The notes beneath the pieces were generated by a model. It searched no databases and was not told where the DNA came from. It worked only from the letters and a program-made list of their open reading frames with translations. A program made the position numbers and the translations under genes. A DNA stretch of 46,152 nucleotides from Helicobacter sp. (GTDB lineage: Bacteria > Campylobacterota > Campylobacteria > Campylobacterales > Helicobacteraceae), in the NCBI GenBank assembly GCA_022511145.1, contig JAFLSC010000015.1, positions 1 to 46,152 on the forward strand, written 5' to 3'. Shown here one piece after another: positions 33,407-42,263 of the stretch (position 1 is its first letter; each line of letters begins with the position of its first letter).

Positions 33407-34504
33407 ATGATTGAGCAAATCAAAGCCTTTTGTGCTAAGAGCGAACAAGATTTGAGAAGCAAACTCTCTAGCGATAAAACAAATATTGCCATTATTGCTT
33501 ATTATCCAACTTACCGGACAAAATTTGGGAATTTGATTCCTAAGCTTAAGCAAAAATATAATGTTTTTACCATAGTGGATAGAATCCTCAATGATGATTT
33601 TGAAAAAAGTGGGCATCATAATATCCTTTTTCCCTATCGCATTATAGAGCAAGGACAAACTTATTATCTCAATATGGATATTCCCGAGATTGAGTTAATC
33701 CTTACAGCTGATGGCGTGGGTTATGAAAATGGAAGGATTGATAGGGAATTTTTGAGTAAAAAAGCCACAAGGATTTATTTTCCTCATACTTTTAATATTG
33801 CAACAGGCTATAATATTCCTGTGGATTATTTTATTGTCCCTTCAAAAACTTTGATGAAAATTTACGCCCACCATATCAAAGATTCCAAAAGACTCTTACC
33901 TTGTGGCTATCCTACCCTTGATGTGGCAATTTCAAAATACCATTACCAAAGTCAAAATACCCTTACTTATGCTCCCACTTTGCGTTATGCAGACCCTAAA
34001 CGCAGTGCAAATTTGATGGCTTTTGCTGGTTTTGATTGTAATTTGATTGAATGGTTACTTAAAAACACTCATTATAATATTTCCTATCGAGCCCACCCCA
34101 TTAATTACCTTAACAATCATATTTTTCACAATCTTATTAAACAAAGATGGCAAGGTGAAAAACGCGTGAATATCGATAATAAGCTTGGCACAGCCTTTTA
34201 TAATTATTCTGATTTTCTCATTACAGATACAAGTGGCACGGCTTTTACTTACTCTTATACAACTTTGCGTCCTTCTTTTTTCTTTGCACCTTATCCTTTA
34301 GATGAAAAAAGCAAAGATGGTAATCACATTATCCCTGCAAAAACAGCAAAAAATTTTTCACAACTCAAATCTTTGATTGAAAGTATTGAAGAGAAAAAAG
34401 ACAGAGAATATTTCTATAATCTAAGAGAGAGCGATATTTATAATGTAGGGAAATCTGAAGAAGCTATTTTAGAAAAGATTGAGGAGATTTTGGCAAAAAG
34501 ATAA
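33407..34504 (+). CDS. CDP-glycerol glycerophosphotransferase-like GT-B enzyme
   Basis: A 365-residue protein with the TagB/TagF-type GT-B fold. The N-terminal half reads IIAYYPTYRTKFGNLIPKLK and ADGVGYENGR; the hinge region IYFPHTFNIATGY and the C-terminal site RAHPINY, then FLITDTSGTAFTYSYTT, carry the histidine and aspartate/serine used to bind the CDP-polyol donor. Related enzymes in Campylobacterota sit in capsule, lipooligosaccharide and flagellar glycan clusters. The donor and acceptor are unknown. AAAGGGGGA precedes the ATG, ten bases after the phase-variable gene, so both probably act in the same pathway. Confidence 0.75.
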   Translation: MIEQIKAFCAKSEQDLRSKLSSDKTNIAIIAYYPTYRTKFGNLIPKLKQKYNVFTIVDRILNDDFEKSGHHNILFPYRIIEQGQTYYLNMDIPEIELILTADGVGYENGRIDREFLSKKATRIYFPHTFNIATGYNIPVDYFIVPSKTLMKIYAHHIKDSKRLLPCGYPTLDVAISKYHYQSQNTLTYAPTLRYADPKRSANLMAFAGFDCNLIEWLLKNTHYNISYRAHPINYLNNHIFHNLIKQRWQGEKRVNIDNKLGTAFYNYSDFLITDTSGTAFTYSYTTLRPSFFFAPYPLDEKSKDGNHIIPAKTAKNFSQLKSLIESIEEKKDREYFYNLRESDIYNVGKSEEAILEKIEEILAKR

Positions 34505-34619
34505 GTTCCTAAGCCTATTTGTTCTTGTAATCTTTTCAATCCTTTTGATTAAAAATCACATTGCAAATTGCACAAAATCCCACAAAAGATTCAAGCTAGG
34601 TTAATGCTAATAAAAAAGC

Positions 34620-35543
34620 TTAAATATACCCCAAAAGCCGAGCCATAACCGCTCCTTCGCGGATTCCCTCATCAATCACAAGGCATTCTTGGAATCCCAA
34701 AGTCTCCATAAAGGCGATAAAAATCTCCACACCAAAGGGGACGACATCCGCTTTAAATTCACCCAAGCGATTTTCTCTCTCTTTTTGACTTAGGGCTAGG
34801 TATTTGTCTAATTGTTCTCTAAAATCCCCTAGTGTTAGTTCTTTGCCGGATACTTTTTGGGCGTCATATTTTATAAGCCCTAGCTTGAAAGCAGCAATAG
34901 TTGTAGGTGTGCCGCTATTAGCAACAAGAAATTTTGCTTCAAAGCCTTTGTTTTTAGCTTCTTTGATAAACTCTAGAATCTCTTTAAGAAAGTTGGTTTT
35001 ATTTTCTCTTAGGGTTTCTAGGTTTTTGTATTTGTCTTTAGCACTCACAATGCCAATTTCAAAACTTCTTGAGCAAATCTTTTCTCCCAAACAAAAGATA
35101 AATTCACTACTTGCCCCGCCCATATCAATAAGCATAAAACAATCTTGATTCCATTTAGGCTCTTGTTTGGCTAATGTTTTAAGCGTCCTTTTGGGTGCTA
35201 AAGAGGTGATAAAGGCTTCCTCCTCGCCGCTAATTACGCGAAAAGTAATGCCGCTTTTTTGAGCTAGAGCTTGGAGGATTTCTTTTTGATTTTTTGCTTT
35301 TCTCATCGCTTGCGTTGTGAGGGCTACAATCTCATCGTTAGGGGTTACATTAAGAGTTTGTTTCATCTTTTCTAGGGCGATTAAAATCCTCTCTAATGCT
35401 TCTTTGGCGATGAGTTGTGTTTCCTCTAATCCTTGTGCGGTTCGCACGGTGGTTTCATAGATACCTAAAACTTCACCTTTCTCATTAATCCTTGCAGCAC
35501 GCAAAGAGTTGCTACCCAAATCAATCCCAATTAATTCTCTCAT
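34620..35543 (-). CDS. Ppx/GppA-family exopolyphosphatase / pppGpp phosphatase
   Basis: A 307-residue ASKHA-fold phosphatase. The phosphate loops are GIDLGSNSLRAARI (about 6-19) and LIDMGGASSEFIF (about 138-150); the catalytic glutamate lies in the VISGEEEAF block, and ANSGTPTTIAAF is the later glycine loop. Short single-domain members degrade polyphosphate or pppGpp; which is not clear from sequence. ATG 35543 is preferred because AAGGAGG is four bases upstream; it shares a base with the kinase stop codon (TGATG). It therefore ends a four-gene operon with the CpxP-like protein and the two-component pair. The 115-base gap to its left (34505-34619) shows no feature. Confidence 0.88.
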   Translation of the reverse strand: MRELIGIDLGSNSLRAARINEKGEVLGIYETTVRTAQGLEETQLIAKEALERILIALEKMKQTLNVTPNDEIVALTTQAMRKAKNQKEILQALAQKSGITFRVISGEEEAFITSLAPKRTLKTLAKQEPKWNQDCFMLIDMGGASSEFIFCLGEKICSRSFEIGIVSAKDKYKNLETLRENKTNFLKEILEFIKEAKNKGFEAKFLVANSGTPTTIAAFKLGLIKYDAQKVSGKELTLGDFREQLDKYLALSQKERENRLGEFKADVVPFGVEIFIAFMETLGFQECLVIDEGIREGAVMARLLGYI

Positions 35544-36778
35544 CAATCCTCCTTAAAAATAATCTTAAAACAATGTTGATTTTGTGCGTAACTATAAATA
35601 AGCGGGAATTTGTGCAATTCCAAAATCCCCTGCACGATTCCAAGCCCTAATCCATAGCCGCTAATGAGTTCGTGTTTTTTGTCTCGGATAAAAGCCTCAA
35701 AATAATCTTCAATCTTTCTCTCTAGCTTATCTCCAAAGTTTTTGACACTAAGGCAAAATCCCTCTTTCTCTTTGGTTGTGAAAATCTCAATTTGTCCTTG
35801 TGTTTTGTATTTTTTGGCATTTTCAATGAGATTTTTAAGAGCAATGCTTAAAAAAGTCAAATCCCCAAAAATATTAAAATGCTCTTTTAAATCGAGTTTG
35901 ACTTCCTCTTGAGCGATAAGCATTGAGCTTAATGCCTCTAGTACTAATCTTTCTACACCAAAGGTTTCTTTAGTAAGGAGTTCATCGCCTTCTTGGATTT
36001 TTTCAAAAGTTAAAATCTTATCGGTTAAGAGATTTAAACTCTCAATGCTTGCTTTAAGACTCTCTTTTTGTGGATTGGGTGGCAATAATTCTAGGGCAAG
36101 TTTGGCTTTGGCAATGGGCGTTTTAAGTTCGTGTCCGATATTTCTTAAAACAAGTTTTCTTGTATGGAGGAGTTTAGCGATTTTTTGAGTAACTTGATTG
36201 AAAGTTTGTGCTAATAAAGCCCATCGCGGTTCTTTGGGGATAGGGATTTTAACATTATAATTTCCTTTGATGAGTTCTTTTAAGCCAAAATGTAGGATTT
36301 TAATAGGGTGTAGGGTTGCTAATAAAATCGTAAAGGCAACAGAGAGAATAAGAAAATTTAAAATAATCCAAAGATTAACCGAAAGATTTAAGGAAAGCTC
36401 TTGTGAAAAATCTTTTTTGGCAATATAGCGATTTCCCAAGTATTCAATCGCAAAGCCATAATATTGTCTTTCTTGAAAGATTTTGATATTATCGAGATTT
36501 TGGAAGATTTTTGCTTTGGGTGGAATTTGCTTGATAGGACTAAAACCTGTCTGACTAAGGAGGCTATCAATCCTTGCAGTATCAGCCCCCATTAATTCAA
36601 ACATTGATTGTTGGGCTAAAGAGAAGGTTTGAGTGAGGACTTTGTCTTGCTTGGCTTCCAAAATAATCTTATTAGAATAATACAAGACAAAAACCATACA
36701 GCACAAAGAAACAAAAAACAAAATGTAAATTAGCGTGAATAAAGAGGGATAAAATGGCTTGAATTGAGTTTTATTCAC
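35543..36778 (-). CDS. Membrane sensor histidine kinase
   Basis: A 411-residue class I histidine kinase with two membrane segments (about 14-35 and 131-155) enclosing a periplasmic sensor of about 95 residues, then a HAMP region, the phospho-acceptor H216 in IGHELKTPIAKAKL, and ATPase boxes NLIENAKKYKT and SGYGLGLGIVQGI. The HELKTP box places it near CpxA and ArsS. It starts at GTG 36776-36778 inside the regulator gene (8-base overlap), with AGGAT ahead; later ATGs would delete the first membrane segment. The stimulus is not evident, but the CpxP-like neighbour suggests envelope stress or metal. Confidence 0.88.
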   Translation of the reverse strand: MNKTQFKPFYPSLFTLIYILFFVSLCCMVFVLYYSNKIILEAKQDKVLTQTFSLAQQSMFELMGADTARIDSLLSQTGFSPIKQIPPKAKIFQNLDNIKIFQERQYYGFAIEYLGNRYIAKKDFSQELSLNLSVNLWIILNFLILSVAFTILLATLHPIKILHFGLKELIKGNYNVKIPIPKEPRWALLAQTFNQVTQKIAKLLHTRKLVLRNIGHELKTPIAKAKLALELLPPNPQKESLKASIESLNLLTDKILTFEKIQEGDELLTKETFGVERLVLEALSSMLIAQEEVKLDLKEHFNIFGDLTFLSIALKNLIENAKKYKTQGQIEIFTTKEKEGFCLSVKNFGDKLERKIEDYFEAFIRDKKHELISGYGLGLGIVQGILELHKFPLIYSYAQNQHCFKIIFKED

Positions 36779-37439
36779 AAAATTTATATCCTATTCCCCA
36801 AACAGATTGAATAAATTGAGGTTCTTTGCTATTGTCTTTGAGCTTGAAACGCAAGTTTCGTATGTGTGTGTCTATGCTTCTTAGGGAGGAGTCAGGAGCA
36901 ATACTTGCAATCGCTTGGGCTAAGACTTCTCGAGAGTGAGGTTTGCCTTTGTGTGTTAAAAGTAAAAGTAAAATCTCAAATTCTGTGGGTGTTAAATCAA
37001 GCAATTCCTTATCAAGTGTTACTTTGCGTTTTTTGGTATCCACTACAAGATTTTTATAAACAAGATTTTCCTTGATTCCATAACGTTTTAGCAAGGCATT
37101 AATCCGCATAACAAGCTCAAGAGGCTCATAAGATTTTGCCAAATAATCATCAGCTCCCCTATCAAAGCCCATCATCTTGCTGTTAATATCATTCCTCGCT
37201 GAAGACATAATGATAGGAATATCACTAAGTGCTCGAATCTTTTGACACAGCTCAAATCCGTCCATTTCCGGGAGCATAATATCCAAAACTGCTAAATGAA
37301 TCCCTTTGGTGTTCTCAAGGATTTTTAGGGCTTCTAATGGGCTTTTTGTGGCGATTACTTCCATTTGACTTTGTTGCAAATAGACGCTTAGGAGTTTTTG
37401 CATTTCCAAATCATCTTCGACAAGTAAAATCTTATACAT
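36771..37439 (-). CDS. OmpR/PhoB-family response regulator
   Basis: A 222-residue regulator. The receiver domain has the acidic pair VEDD (7-10), phospho-acceptor D53 in VLDIMLPEMDG, the MSSARND switch serine and the LAKSYEP lysine; the C-terminal winged helix includes LTPTEFEILLLLL, then SIDTHIRNLRFKL and SVWGIGYKFCE. It overlaps the kinase gene by eight bases and its ATG overlaps the CpxP-like stop codon (TAATG), so all three are coupled. A CpxR/ArsR-like role is suggested by its kinase partner; the exact orthologue cannot be settled here. Confidence 0.92.
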   Translation of the reverse strand: MYKILLVEDDLEMQKLLSVYLQQSQMEVIATKSPLEALKILENTKGIHLAVLDIMLPEMDGFELCQKIRALSDIPIIMSSARNDINSKMMGFDRGADDYLAKSYEPLELVMRINALLKRYGIKENLVYKNLVVDTKKRKVTLDKELLDLTPTEFEILLLLLTHKGKPHSREVLAQAIASIAPDSSLRSIDTHIRNLRFKLKDNSKEPQFIQSVWGIGYKFCE

Positions 37440-37789
37440 TATTGTTCCAAAATATCAAGCAAAGCTTGGAGTTTCTCTTGAGGGAGAATTTGGATTAAGG
37501 CTTGGTATAAAGCCATTTCAGCTTGGATATAATCATCAGCAATTTTTTGGGAATCCTTGAAATATTGAGAAAAATCTATTGCTTTTCCTTGAGCGGAATT
37601 GCTAATGATTTGTTTGCGTAGGCTATCGGTTTGTTTGTGATAATTTTGTTTTTGGGAATGAAAAGCTTTGAGTGGGGGTGTGATTTTATTTTGTGTTTCC
37701 TCATCTAAGGGGAGTTTTTGCAAGGCTACAAAAATATCGTGAGCAAAAAGCGAGGAGATTAAACAAAAAAATACCCAAAACTTTTTCAC
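37439..37789 (-). CDS. Small periplasmic Spy/CpxP-like protein
   Basis: A 116-residue protein with a signal peptide (MKKFWVFFCLISSLFA, mature end HDIF) and a wholly helical, Gln- and Lys-rich body that ends PQEKLQALLDILEQ, the layout of Spy/CpxP chaperones and of heavy-metal sensor proteins of that fold. No LTxxQ motif is visible, so the assignment is by size, helices and context. It starts at GTG 37787-37789 with AAGG six bases upstream, ten bases after slt. Being first of the unit cpxP-like, regulator, kinase, it could damp the kinase as CpxP does CpxA. Confidence 0.6.
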   Translation of the reverse strand: MKKFWVFFCLISSLFAHDIFVALQKLPLDEETQNKITPPLKAFHSQKQNYHKQTDSLRKQIISNSAQGKAIDFSQYFKDSQKIADDYIQAEMALYQALIQILPQEKLQALLDILEQ

Positions 37790-37798
37790 TCTTAGCCT

Positions 37799-39421
37799 TT
37801 AATGAATCAATGTTTCTTTGAGTAAATCAAGCAATTTGACTTCTTGATTGAAACTTTGGCTGTAAATAACATAATTAGCTAAGACTTTTTTCCCATATAC
37901 GCGGGATTCTTCATAGGGTATCATCTCCATACTATACCAAGGGTCAAGCGGATTGTCTTTACGGAATAGATGATTTTTCTCTAAAGCTCTTCTTAGGAAA
38001 CCTTGCCCGCCATTATAGGCATAAGAGACAAATAAGGGGTGTTTAAATTCTTTAATAATAGGACGCGTGAAATATTCTGCATAAGGCACATTGATATTAG
38101 GATTAAACATATCAAAATAATTCACATTCTCTTTTCCTTCAAGCTCTTTGGCTACGGCTTTGACATTAAAGGGCATAAGCTGCATTAAACCTAAAGCGTA
38201 AGAAGTTGAAATCGCTGTGGGGATAAAGAGGCTCTCTTGTCTTCCTAGTGAATACAATAAGATTTGCTTTTTAGGCTCGAATTTACCAAAAGCTTCACGA
38301 TAGGGAGTAAGAAAATACTCTACGCCTTTTTGTTTGTTAAGCCATACAAAATGTGGGCTAGTGTTGGAATGACGCACCTGTGAGAGGATTTGTTCAGGAT
38401 TTTTACTTCCTTTAAAACTATTTTTAATCCTCTCCCACGCAAAAGGGTCATAAACATTCCAGTTAGCAGCACTTTTTTGCACAGGCACTTCGCGAGCGAT
38501 TTGGTATTGTGGGGCTTTGTTAGTCATTTCAAGGGCTGCTAGAGTGTAAATATCTACATTTTTAGAAAGCACTAGAGTATCTAAAAATTTTTTGTCTTTG
38601 GTTACTAAATAAGACCAAAATAAACCACGATTTTTGTTAAAGGCATATTTTGCGTGTTTAGTAGAGTATTCAAAATAACTTTCTGCAATGGCATTTTTTT
38701 TGTGAGTAACAGCATTAAGTCCCATATAAAAAGCTGCTTCGCTATCAAGATGATTGAGAATCTCTTGTGGAGGGATTTCTAATAAACTAGCTTGGAGAAT
38801 TTTTAATTCCGGTGTTAAAATCATATGACGCAGCATTTTTTTGAAAGTCTCATTATTTTGTTGCAAATATTTTTTGAGTGTTTCTTTAGAGAGTTTATGG
38901 TTAAGAAATTTTACGCGGTAGCCATAGCTGCTTTGAAAGTAGAATCGTCCAAAGGTTTGGGCACTACCTTTTGTGAGTTGGTTAAAAGGGTTAGGGGAAG
39001 CCATAATATTAAGGTATTGCGAAAGGGTTGGATTGTCTTTTTGCACTTTTTTAGCAAGATTAGCCAAAGTTTTTTTATCAAGAGAATCTGCTTTTTTAAG
39101 TGTTAGAGCATTAGCAATGCAAGAGGGTTCTTGTTTGATGAGTTGGGAAACCTCCATTCGCTGACAAATGGTTTTGCGAGAGAGTGTTTTATTATCGCCT
39201 TTTTTATAATAGGCTCCAAAAAGTTGGGGATTTTTACGATGAGCGAGTTTATAAGCTTCAGAGGCTTCTTTGGGGGCAATTTTATCTTGTTGCAAGAAAA
39301 CCCAAATATAAAAATCCCTCGTGATTCCTGCGGGTTGGGATTTGAGGTAATCTAAAGTGATACGCTCTTGTGCTAAAAGCGGTGTGATAAAAGCTAAGAA
39401 AAGCCAAATTAATTTTTTCAT
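37799..39421 (-). CDS. slt: Soluble lytic murein transglycosylase
   Basis: A 540-residue periplasmic enzyme that cleaves peptidoglycan glycan chains with formation of anhydromuramic acid. A signal peptide (MKKLIWLFLAFITPLLA) leads a long helical superhelix; the lysozyme-like domain lies in the last 170 residues with the catalytic glutamate in LGRQESLF, then YALGLMQLMP and SYAYNGGQG. Slt is the likely wall-opening enzyme for the flagellar rod here, as FlgJ lacks its muramidase domain. The order gltX2-yggT-slt is kept from Helicobacter pylori. Confidence 0.93.
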   Translation of the reverse strand: MKKLIWLFLAFITPLLAQERITLDYLKSQPAGITRDFYIWVFLQQDKIAPKEASEAYKLAHRKNPQLFGAYYKKGDNKTLSRKTICQRMEVSQLIKQEPSCIANALTLKKADSLDKKTLANLAKKVQKDNPTLSQYLNIMASPNPFNQLTKGSAQTFGRFYFQSSYGYRVKFLNHKLSKETLKKYLQQNNETFKKMLRHMILTPELKILQASLLEIPPQEILNHLDSEAAFYMGLNAVTHKKNAIAESYFEYSTKHAKYAFNKNRGLFWSYLVTKDKKFLDTLVLSKNVDIYTLAALEMTNKAPQYQIAREVPVQKSAANWNVYDPFAWERIKNSFKGSKNPEQILSQVRHSNTSPHFVWLNKQKGVEYFLTPYREAFGKFEPKKQILLYSLGRQESLFIPTAISTSYALGLMQLMPFNVKAVAKELEGKENVNYFDMFNPNINVPYAEYFTRPIIKEFKHPLFVSYAYNGGQGFLRRALEKNHLFRKDNPLDPWYSMEMIPYEESRVYGKKVLANYVIYSQSFNQEVKLLDLLKETLIH

Positions 39422-39434
39422 TCCTACTCCTTTA

Positions 39435-39728
39435 TTAGAGGCTTGCTGCCAATGTGAATAATAATCTTACAAAAAAAAGATTGATAAATTGCAAAGCGAT
39501 AATCACTATAATCGGAGTAATATCAAGTCCCCCAATGATAGTGGGAATAACCCTGCGGATTTTTACATAAAGAGGCTCTGTCAAGCGATAGAGAATCTGA
39601 ACGATAGGGTTATAAGGGTCTGGTCGCACCCAAGAGATTAAAGCAGCAATAATGACAATCCAAATGTAAATATTAATCACCATACTTAAAATTTGTGCGA
39701 TAGCTTCAACTAATGTGCCTAATACCAT
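39435..39728 (-). CDS. YggT family integral membrane protein
   Basis: A 97-residue membrane protein with two hydrophobic segments and the family block ISWVRPDPYNPIVQILYRLT followed by EPLYVKIRRVIP. YggT proteins are linked to osmotic shock and cell division in other bacteria, but no firm function is known. It starts one base before the end of gltX and stops 13 bases before slt. An eight-A run (39471-39478) falls near the C terminus. Confidence 0.88.
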   Translation of the reverse strand: MVLGTLVEAIAQILSMVINIYIWIVIIAALISWVRPDPYNPIVQILYRLTEPLYVKIRRVIPTIIGGLDITPIIVIIALQFINLFFVRLLFTLAASL

Positions 39729-39729
39729 T

Positions 39730-41040
39730 TTAACTCCTCAAGATTTCTTTTAAATAGAGTCGCAAATAAGGGAATAAATCGCTTAATTCAGGTCCGTGTT
39801 CAAACCCGGTAAGCAATAATCTTAAAGGTTTAAAAAACTGCTTACCTTTAAGCTTGCTTTTTTGCATTGCTAGGGATTTAAAAACCTCAAAATCCTCTTT
39901 ACTAAAATCTTTTTGGTTAAGCAGCTCCAAAAGGGCATTTTGAAGGATTTCAATTTCTTGTTTGAAACTCGATTCTAAAATCAAGGATTTTTTTACAAAG
40001 ATTCTGTCGATTTTATCTCTTAACTCATTGAGCGTGCTTGATTCTTGCAAATAAAGCTTAGCTAATCCACCGATACTCGCGTCTTTGTAACCCAAAAGCA
40101 CAGCCAAATCCTGTTCATTTAAGCGTTTGAAATGCTCACGATTTAAAAATCGCAGTTTGTCTAAATCAAATTTTGCTGGGGCTTTTGCGATTTTGGTAAT
40201 ATCAAACCATTCCACTGCTTCATTGAGTGTGAAAACCTCACAAGGCGTTTTATTCCCCATTAAAATAAGGTAATTTGTAATAGCAGCGGGTAAAAATCCC
40301 TCATCAAGTAACCATTGCACACTTGAGGCGTTATCGCGTTTGCTCATTTTTTTGCCCTCTTCATTCAGCAAAATAGGCAAGTGTGCAAATTCCACTGCTT
40401 CTTTATAGTCTAATCCCTCATACACGAGCATTTGCTTAGGCGTATTGCTGACGTGGTCTTCCCCTCGCACGATAAAAGAGACATTATAGAGCATATCATC
40501 AACCGCACACGCAAAGTTATAAGTAGGAATCCCGTCTTCTTTAAGAATCACAAAGCTATCAATCTCATTAGGAGCAAATTCCAAGATTCCCTTGATTTTA
40601 TCTTCAAATTTCATTGCCACTTTTGCACCACGCAAACGCACAACAGGCTTTGGATTTTCATCTTTTTGAAGTTCTGCCCAAGTATCATCATAGCGAAAAG
40701 CCCTTTTTTGTGCTTTGGCTTCCTCTCGCTTTTTGTCTAAAAATTCTTTAGTGCAATAACAATAAAAGGCTTTTCCTTGAGTGATAAGGTATTCTGCAAG
40801 CTGTCGGTGGCGAGGAAAATTCTCACTTTGATACACCAAAGAATCCCACTTAATCCCAAAGAGAGTGAGCAAAAATAAAATCTCTTTGTCTTTACCCTCA
40901 ATATTTCTTGCTGTATCAGTATCTTCAATCCGAAGTAAGAATTTTTCTTTTCTTTGGAGTGAGAGAATATAATTAAACAGGGCAGCACGGAGATTTCCTG
41001 TGTGCATATCACCTGTTGGACTAGGTGCAAAACGAAGCAT
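39730..41040 (-). CDS. gltX2: Glutamyl-tRNA synthetase, GltX2 type
   Basis: A 436-residue class I synthetase with the HIGH-like motif PSPTGDMHTGNLRAAL (6-21) and KMSKS as KKMSKRD. Helicobacter species have two GluRS; this copy matches the one that sits beside yggT and slt (GltX2), which in H. pylori charges tRNA-Gln with glutamate for later amidation by GatCAB. The assignment to the tRNA-Gln-specific paralogue rests on neighbours, as the other copy is outside the window. AAGG lies six bases before the ATG. Confidence 0.9.
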   Translation of the reverse strand: MLRFAPSPTGDMHTGNLRAALFNYILSLQRKEKFLLRIEDTDTARNIEGKDKEILFLLTLFGIKWDSLVYQSENFPRHRQLAEYLITQGKAFYCYCTKEFLDKKREEAKAQKRAFRYDDTWAELQKDENPKPVVRLRGAKVAMKFEDKIKGILEFAPNEIDSFVILKEDGIPTYNFACAVDDMLYNVSFIVRGEDHVSNTPKQMLVYEGLDYKEAVEFAHLPILLNEEGKKMSKRDNASSVQWLLDEGFLPAAITNYLILMGNKTPCEVFTLNEAVEWFDITKIAKAPAKFDLDKLRFLNREHFKRLNEQDLAVLLGYKDASIGGLAKLYLQESSTLNELRDKIDRIFVKKSLILESSFKQEIEILQNALLELLNQKDFSKEDFEVFKSLAMQKSKLKGKQFFKPLRLLLTGFEHGPELSDLFPYLRLYLKEILRS

Positions 41041-41069
41041 TCTTAACCTTACAAACTAAAAATTAAGTG

Positions 41070-41075
41070 ATTCTA
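41070..41075 (-). promoter_or_regulatory. -10 box of gltX2
   Basis: Reverse-strand TAGAAT preceded by TGG (extended -10), 30 bases before the start codon. The remainder of the 165-base gap to pseI shows no other feature. Confidence 0.5.
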
Positions 41076-41205
41076 CCATAATCTTAATTTAAAGTATTTA
41101 AAAACAAACAACTTTGCAAATGATAAATCAAAAAAGCACATAAAAATAGGACAACTCTCTAAAATAGAAACTTAAAAGTGTTTAGGGGGTTTTGCATTTC
41201 AGGCT

Positions 41206-42216
41206 TTAATCTACCCAATCACCTTCTTTTAGAGGATTTCCCCTTTTAAGATTGTATTTGGCTTTTTTGCCTAAGATTTTATGGAGATTTTTAGGGGCGA
41301 TACCATAACCCGGGCGAATAGAGCGGATTTGATGAGGTTTGATGATTTCACCTTGCTGAATATCACTCACAATAAAAAGCGAACGCATAAAAGCGCGTCC
41401 TTCTTTGGATTTTGGGCTTAGTTCATAACTAGCATTTCCTAAAAGCTGCGTTGTTTCTTGAATCGCTTTTGCCATAGAGGAAAATTCTTGAGGTTCCATA
41501 CTAAAAGCACTATCCACACCCCCTAAATTGCGATTTAAGATAAAATGCTTTTCAATCACGCTTGCTCCCAAAGCTACCGCTACCACTGCTGCTCTTTCTC
41601 CTAGCGTGTGGTCAGATAAGCCCACTTTGACATTAAAATCTTGCTTGAGTTTGAGGATTAAAGCGAGGTTGGCTTCTTCTAGCGGAGTAGGATAGGAGCT
41701 TGTGCATTGCAATAGAGTAATATCCTCTAATCCTTCTTGTCTGCAAACTTCAAGGGCATCGTTAATTTCATCTTTGGTGGCAATGCCTTTGGAGAGGATA
41801 ATGGGCTTTTTAGTTTTAGCAATTATGCGAATAAGCTCTAAATCCACGATTTCAAAAGAGGCGACTTTATAGATAGGATTTCCCAAAGATTCCAAAAACT
41901 CCACTGCCTTAGAGCTAAAAGGGGTAGAAAAACAAACCAAACCCAAACTTTTGGCATAATTAAAAAGTTCTTCGTGCCACTCCCACGGCGTCATTGCTTC
42001 TTTGTAGAGTTGGTAGAAATTTTTTCCCTCCCATATTGTGCCTTTGATTTTAAAGTATTCTAACGAGCTATCAATCGTGAGGCAATCTGGCGTGTAAGTT
42101 TGGAGCTTAATCGCATTTGCACCGCTTTCTTTTGCGGCTTGGATTGTCTCTAAGGCTAGAGATTTGCTTTGATTGTGATTTGCTGAGAGTTCAGCGACTA
42201 AAAAAACTTCTTGCAT
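41206..42216 (-). CDS. pseI: Pseudaminic acid synthase
   Basis: Condenses a 2,4-diacetamido-hexose with phosphoenolpyruvate to give pseudaminic acid, the sugar that modifies flagellin in this phylum. The 336-residue NeuB-family protein begins EVFLVAELSANHNQSKSLAL, has KLQTYTPDCLTI, FSTPFSSKAVEFLE and the metal/PEP block EKHFILNRNLGGVDSAFSM, and ends in a SAF antifreeze-like domain (about 280-336, RSIRPGYGIAPKNL). These details favour PseI over sialic or legionaminic acid synthases. It stands alone, divergent from the oxidoreductase gene. Confidence 0.92.
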   Translation of the reverse strand: MQEVFLVAELSANHNQSKSLALETIQAAKESGANAIKLQTYTPDCLTIDSSLEYFKIKGTIWEGKNFYQLYKEAMTPWEWHEELFNYAKSLGLVCFSTPFSSKAVEFLESLGNPIYKVASFEIVDLELIRIIAKTKKPIILSKGIATKDEINDALEVCRQEGLEDITLLQCTSSYPTPLEEANLALILKLKQDFNVKVGLSDHTLGERAAVVAVALGASVIEKHFILNRNLGGVDSAFSMEPQEFSSMAKAIQETTQLLGNASYELSPKSKEGRAFMRSLFIVSDIQQGEIIKPHQIRSIRPGYGIAPKNLHKILGKKAKYNLKRGNPLKEGDWVD

Positions 42217-42257
42217 TGATTTTCCTTGCTTGTTTGGGTTGTCTTTTAAATCTTACT

Positions 42258-42263
42258 ATATCG
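42258..42263 (-). promoter_or_regulatory. Candidate sigma-28 -10 box before pseI
   Basis: Reverse-strand AAAATCCGATATA is almost the same as the FliA-type element before the YjfB-like gene (AAAATCCGATATA), and both lie 40-45 bases before a start codon. No TTTAGTT-like -35 is present at the matching distance, so this is tentative. Confidence 0.4.

Noticed and set aside
34505..34619. Gap between the CDP-glycerol-transferase-like gene and the Ppx/GppA gene as a small RNA locus
   Set aside because: No promoter plus terminator pair and no stable hairpin are visible; it looks like a plain convergent spacer.
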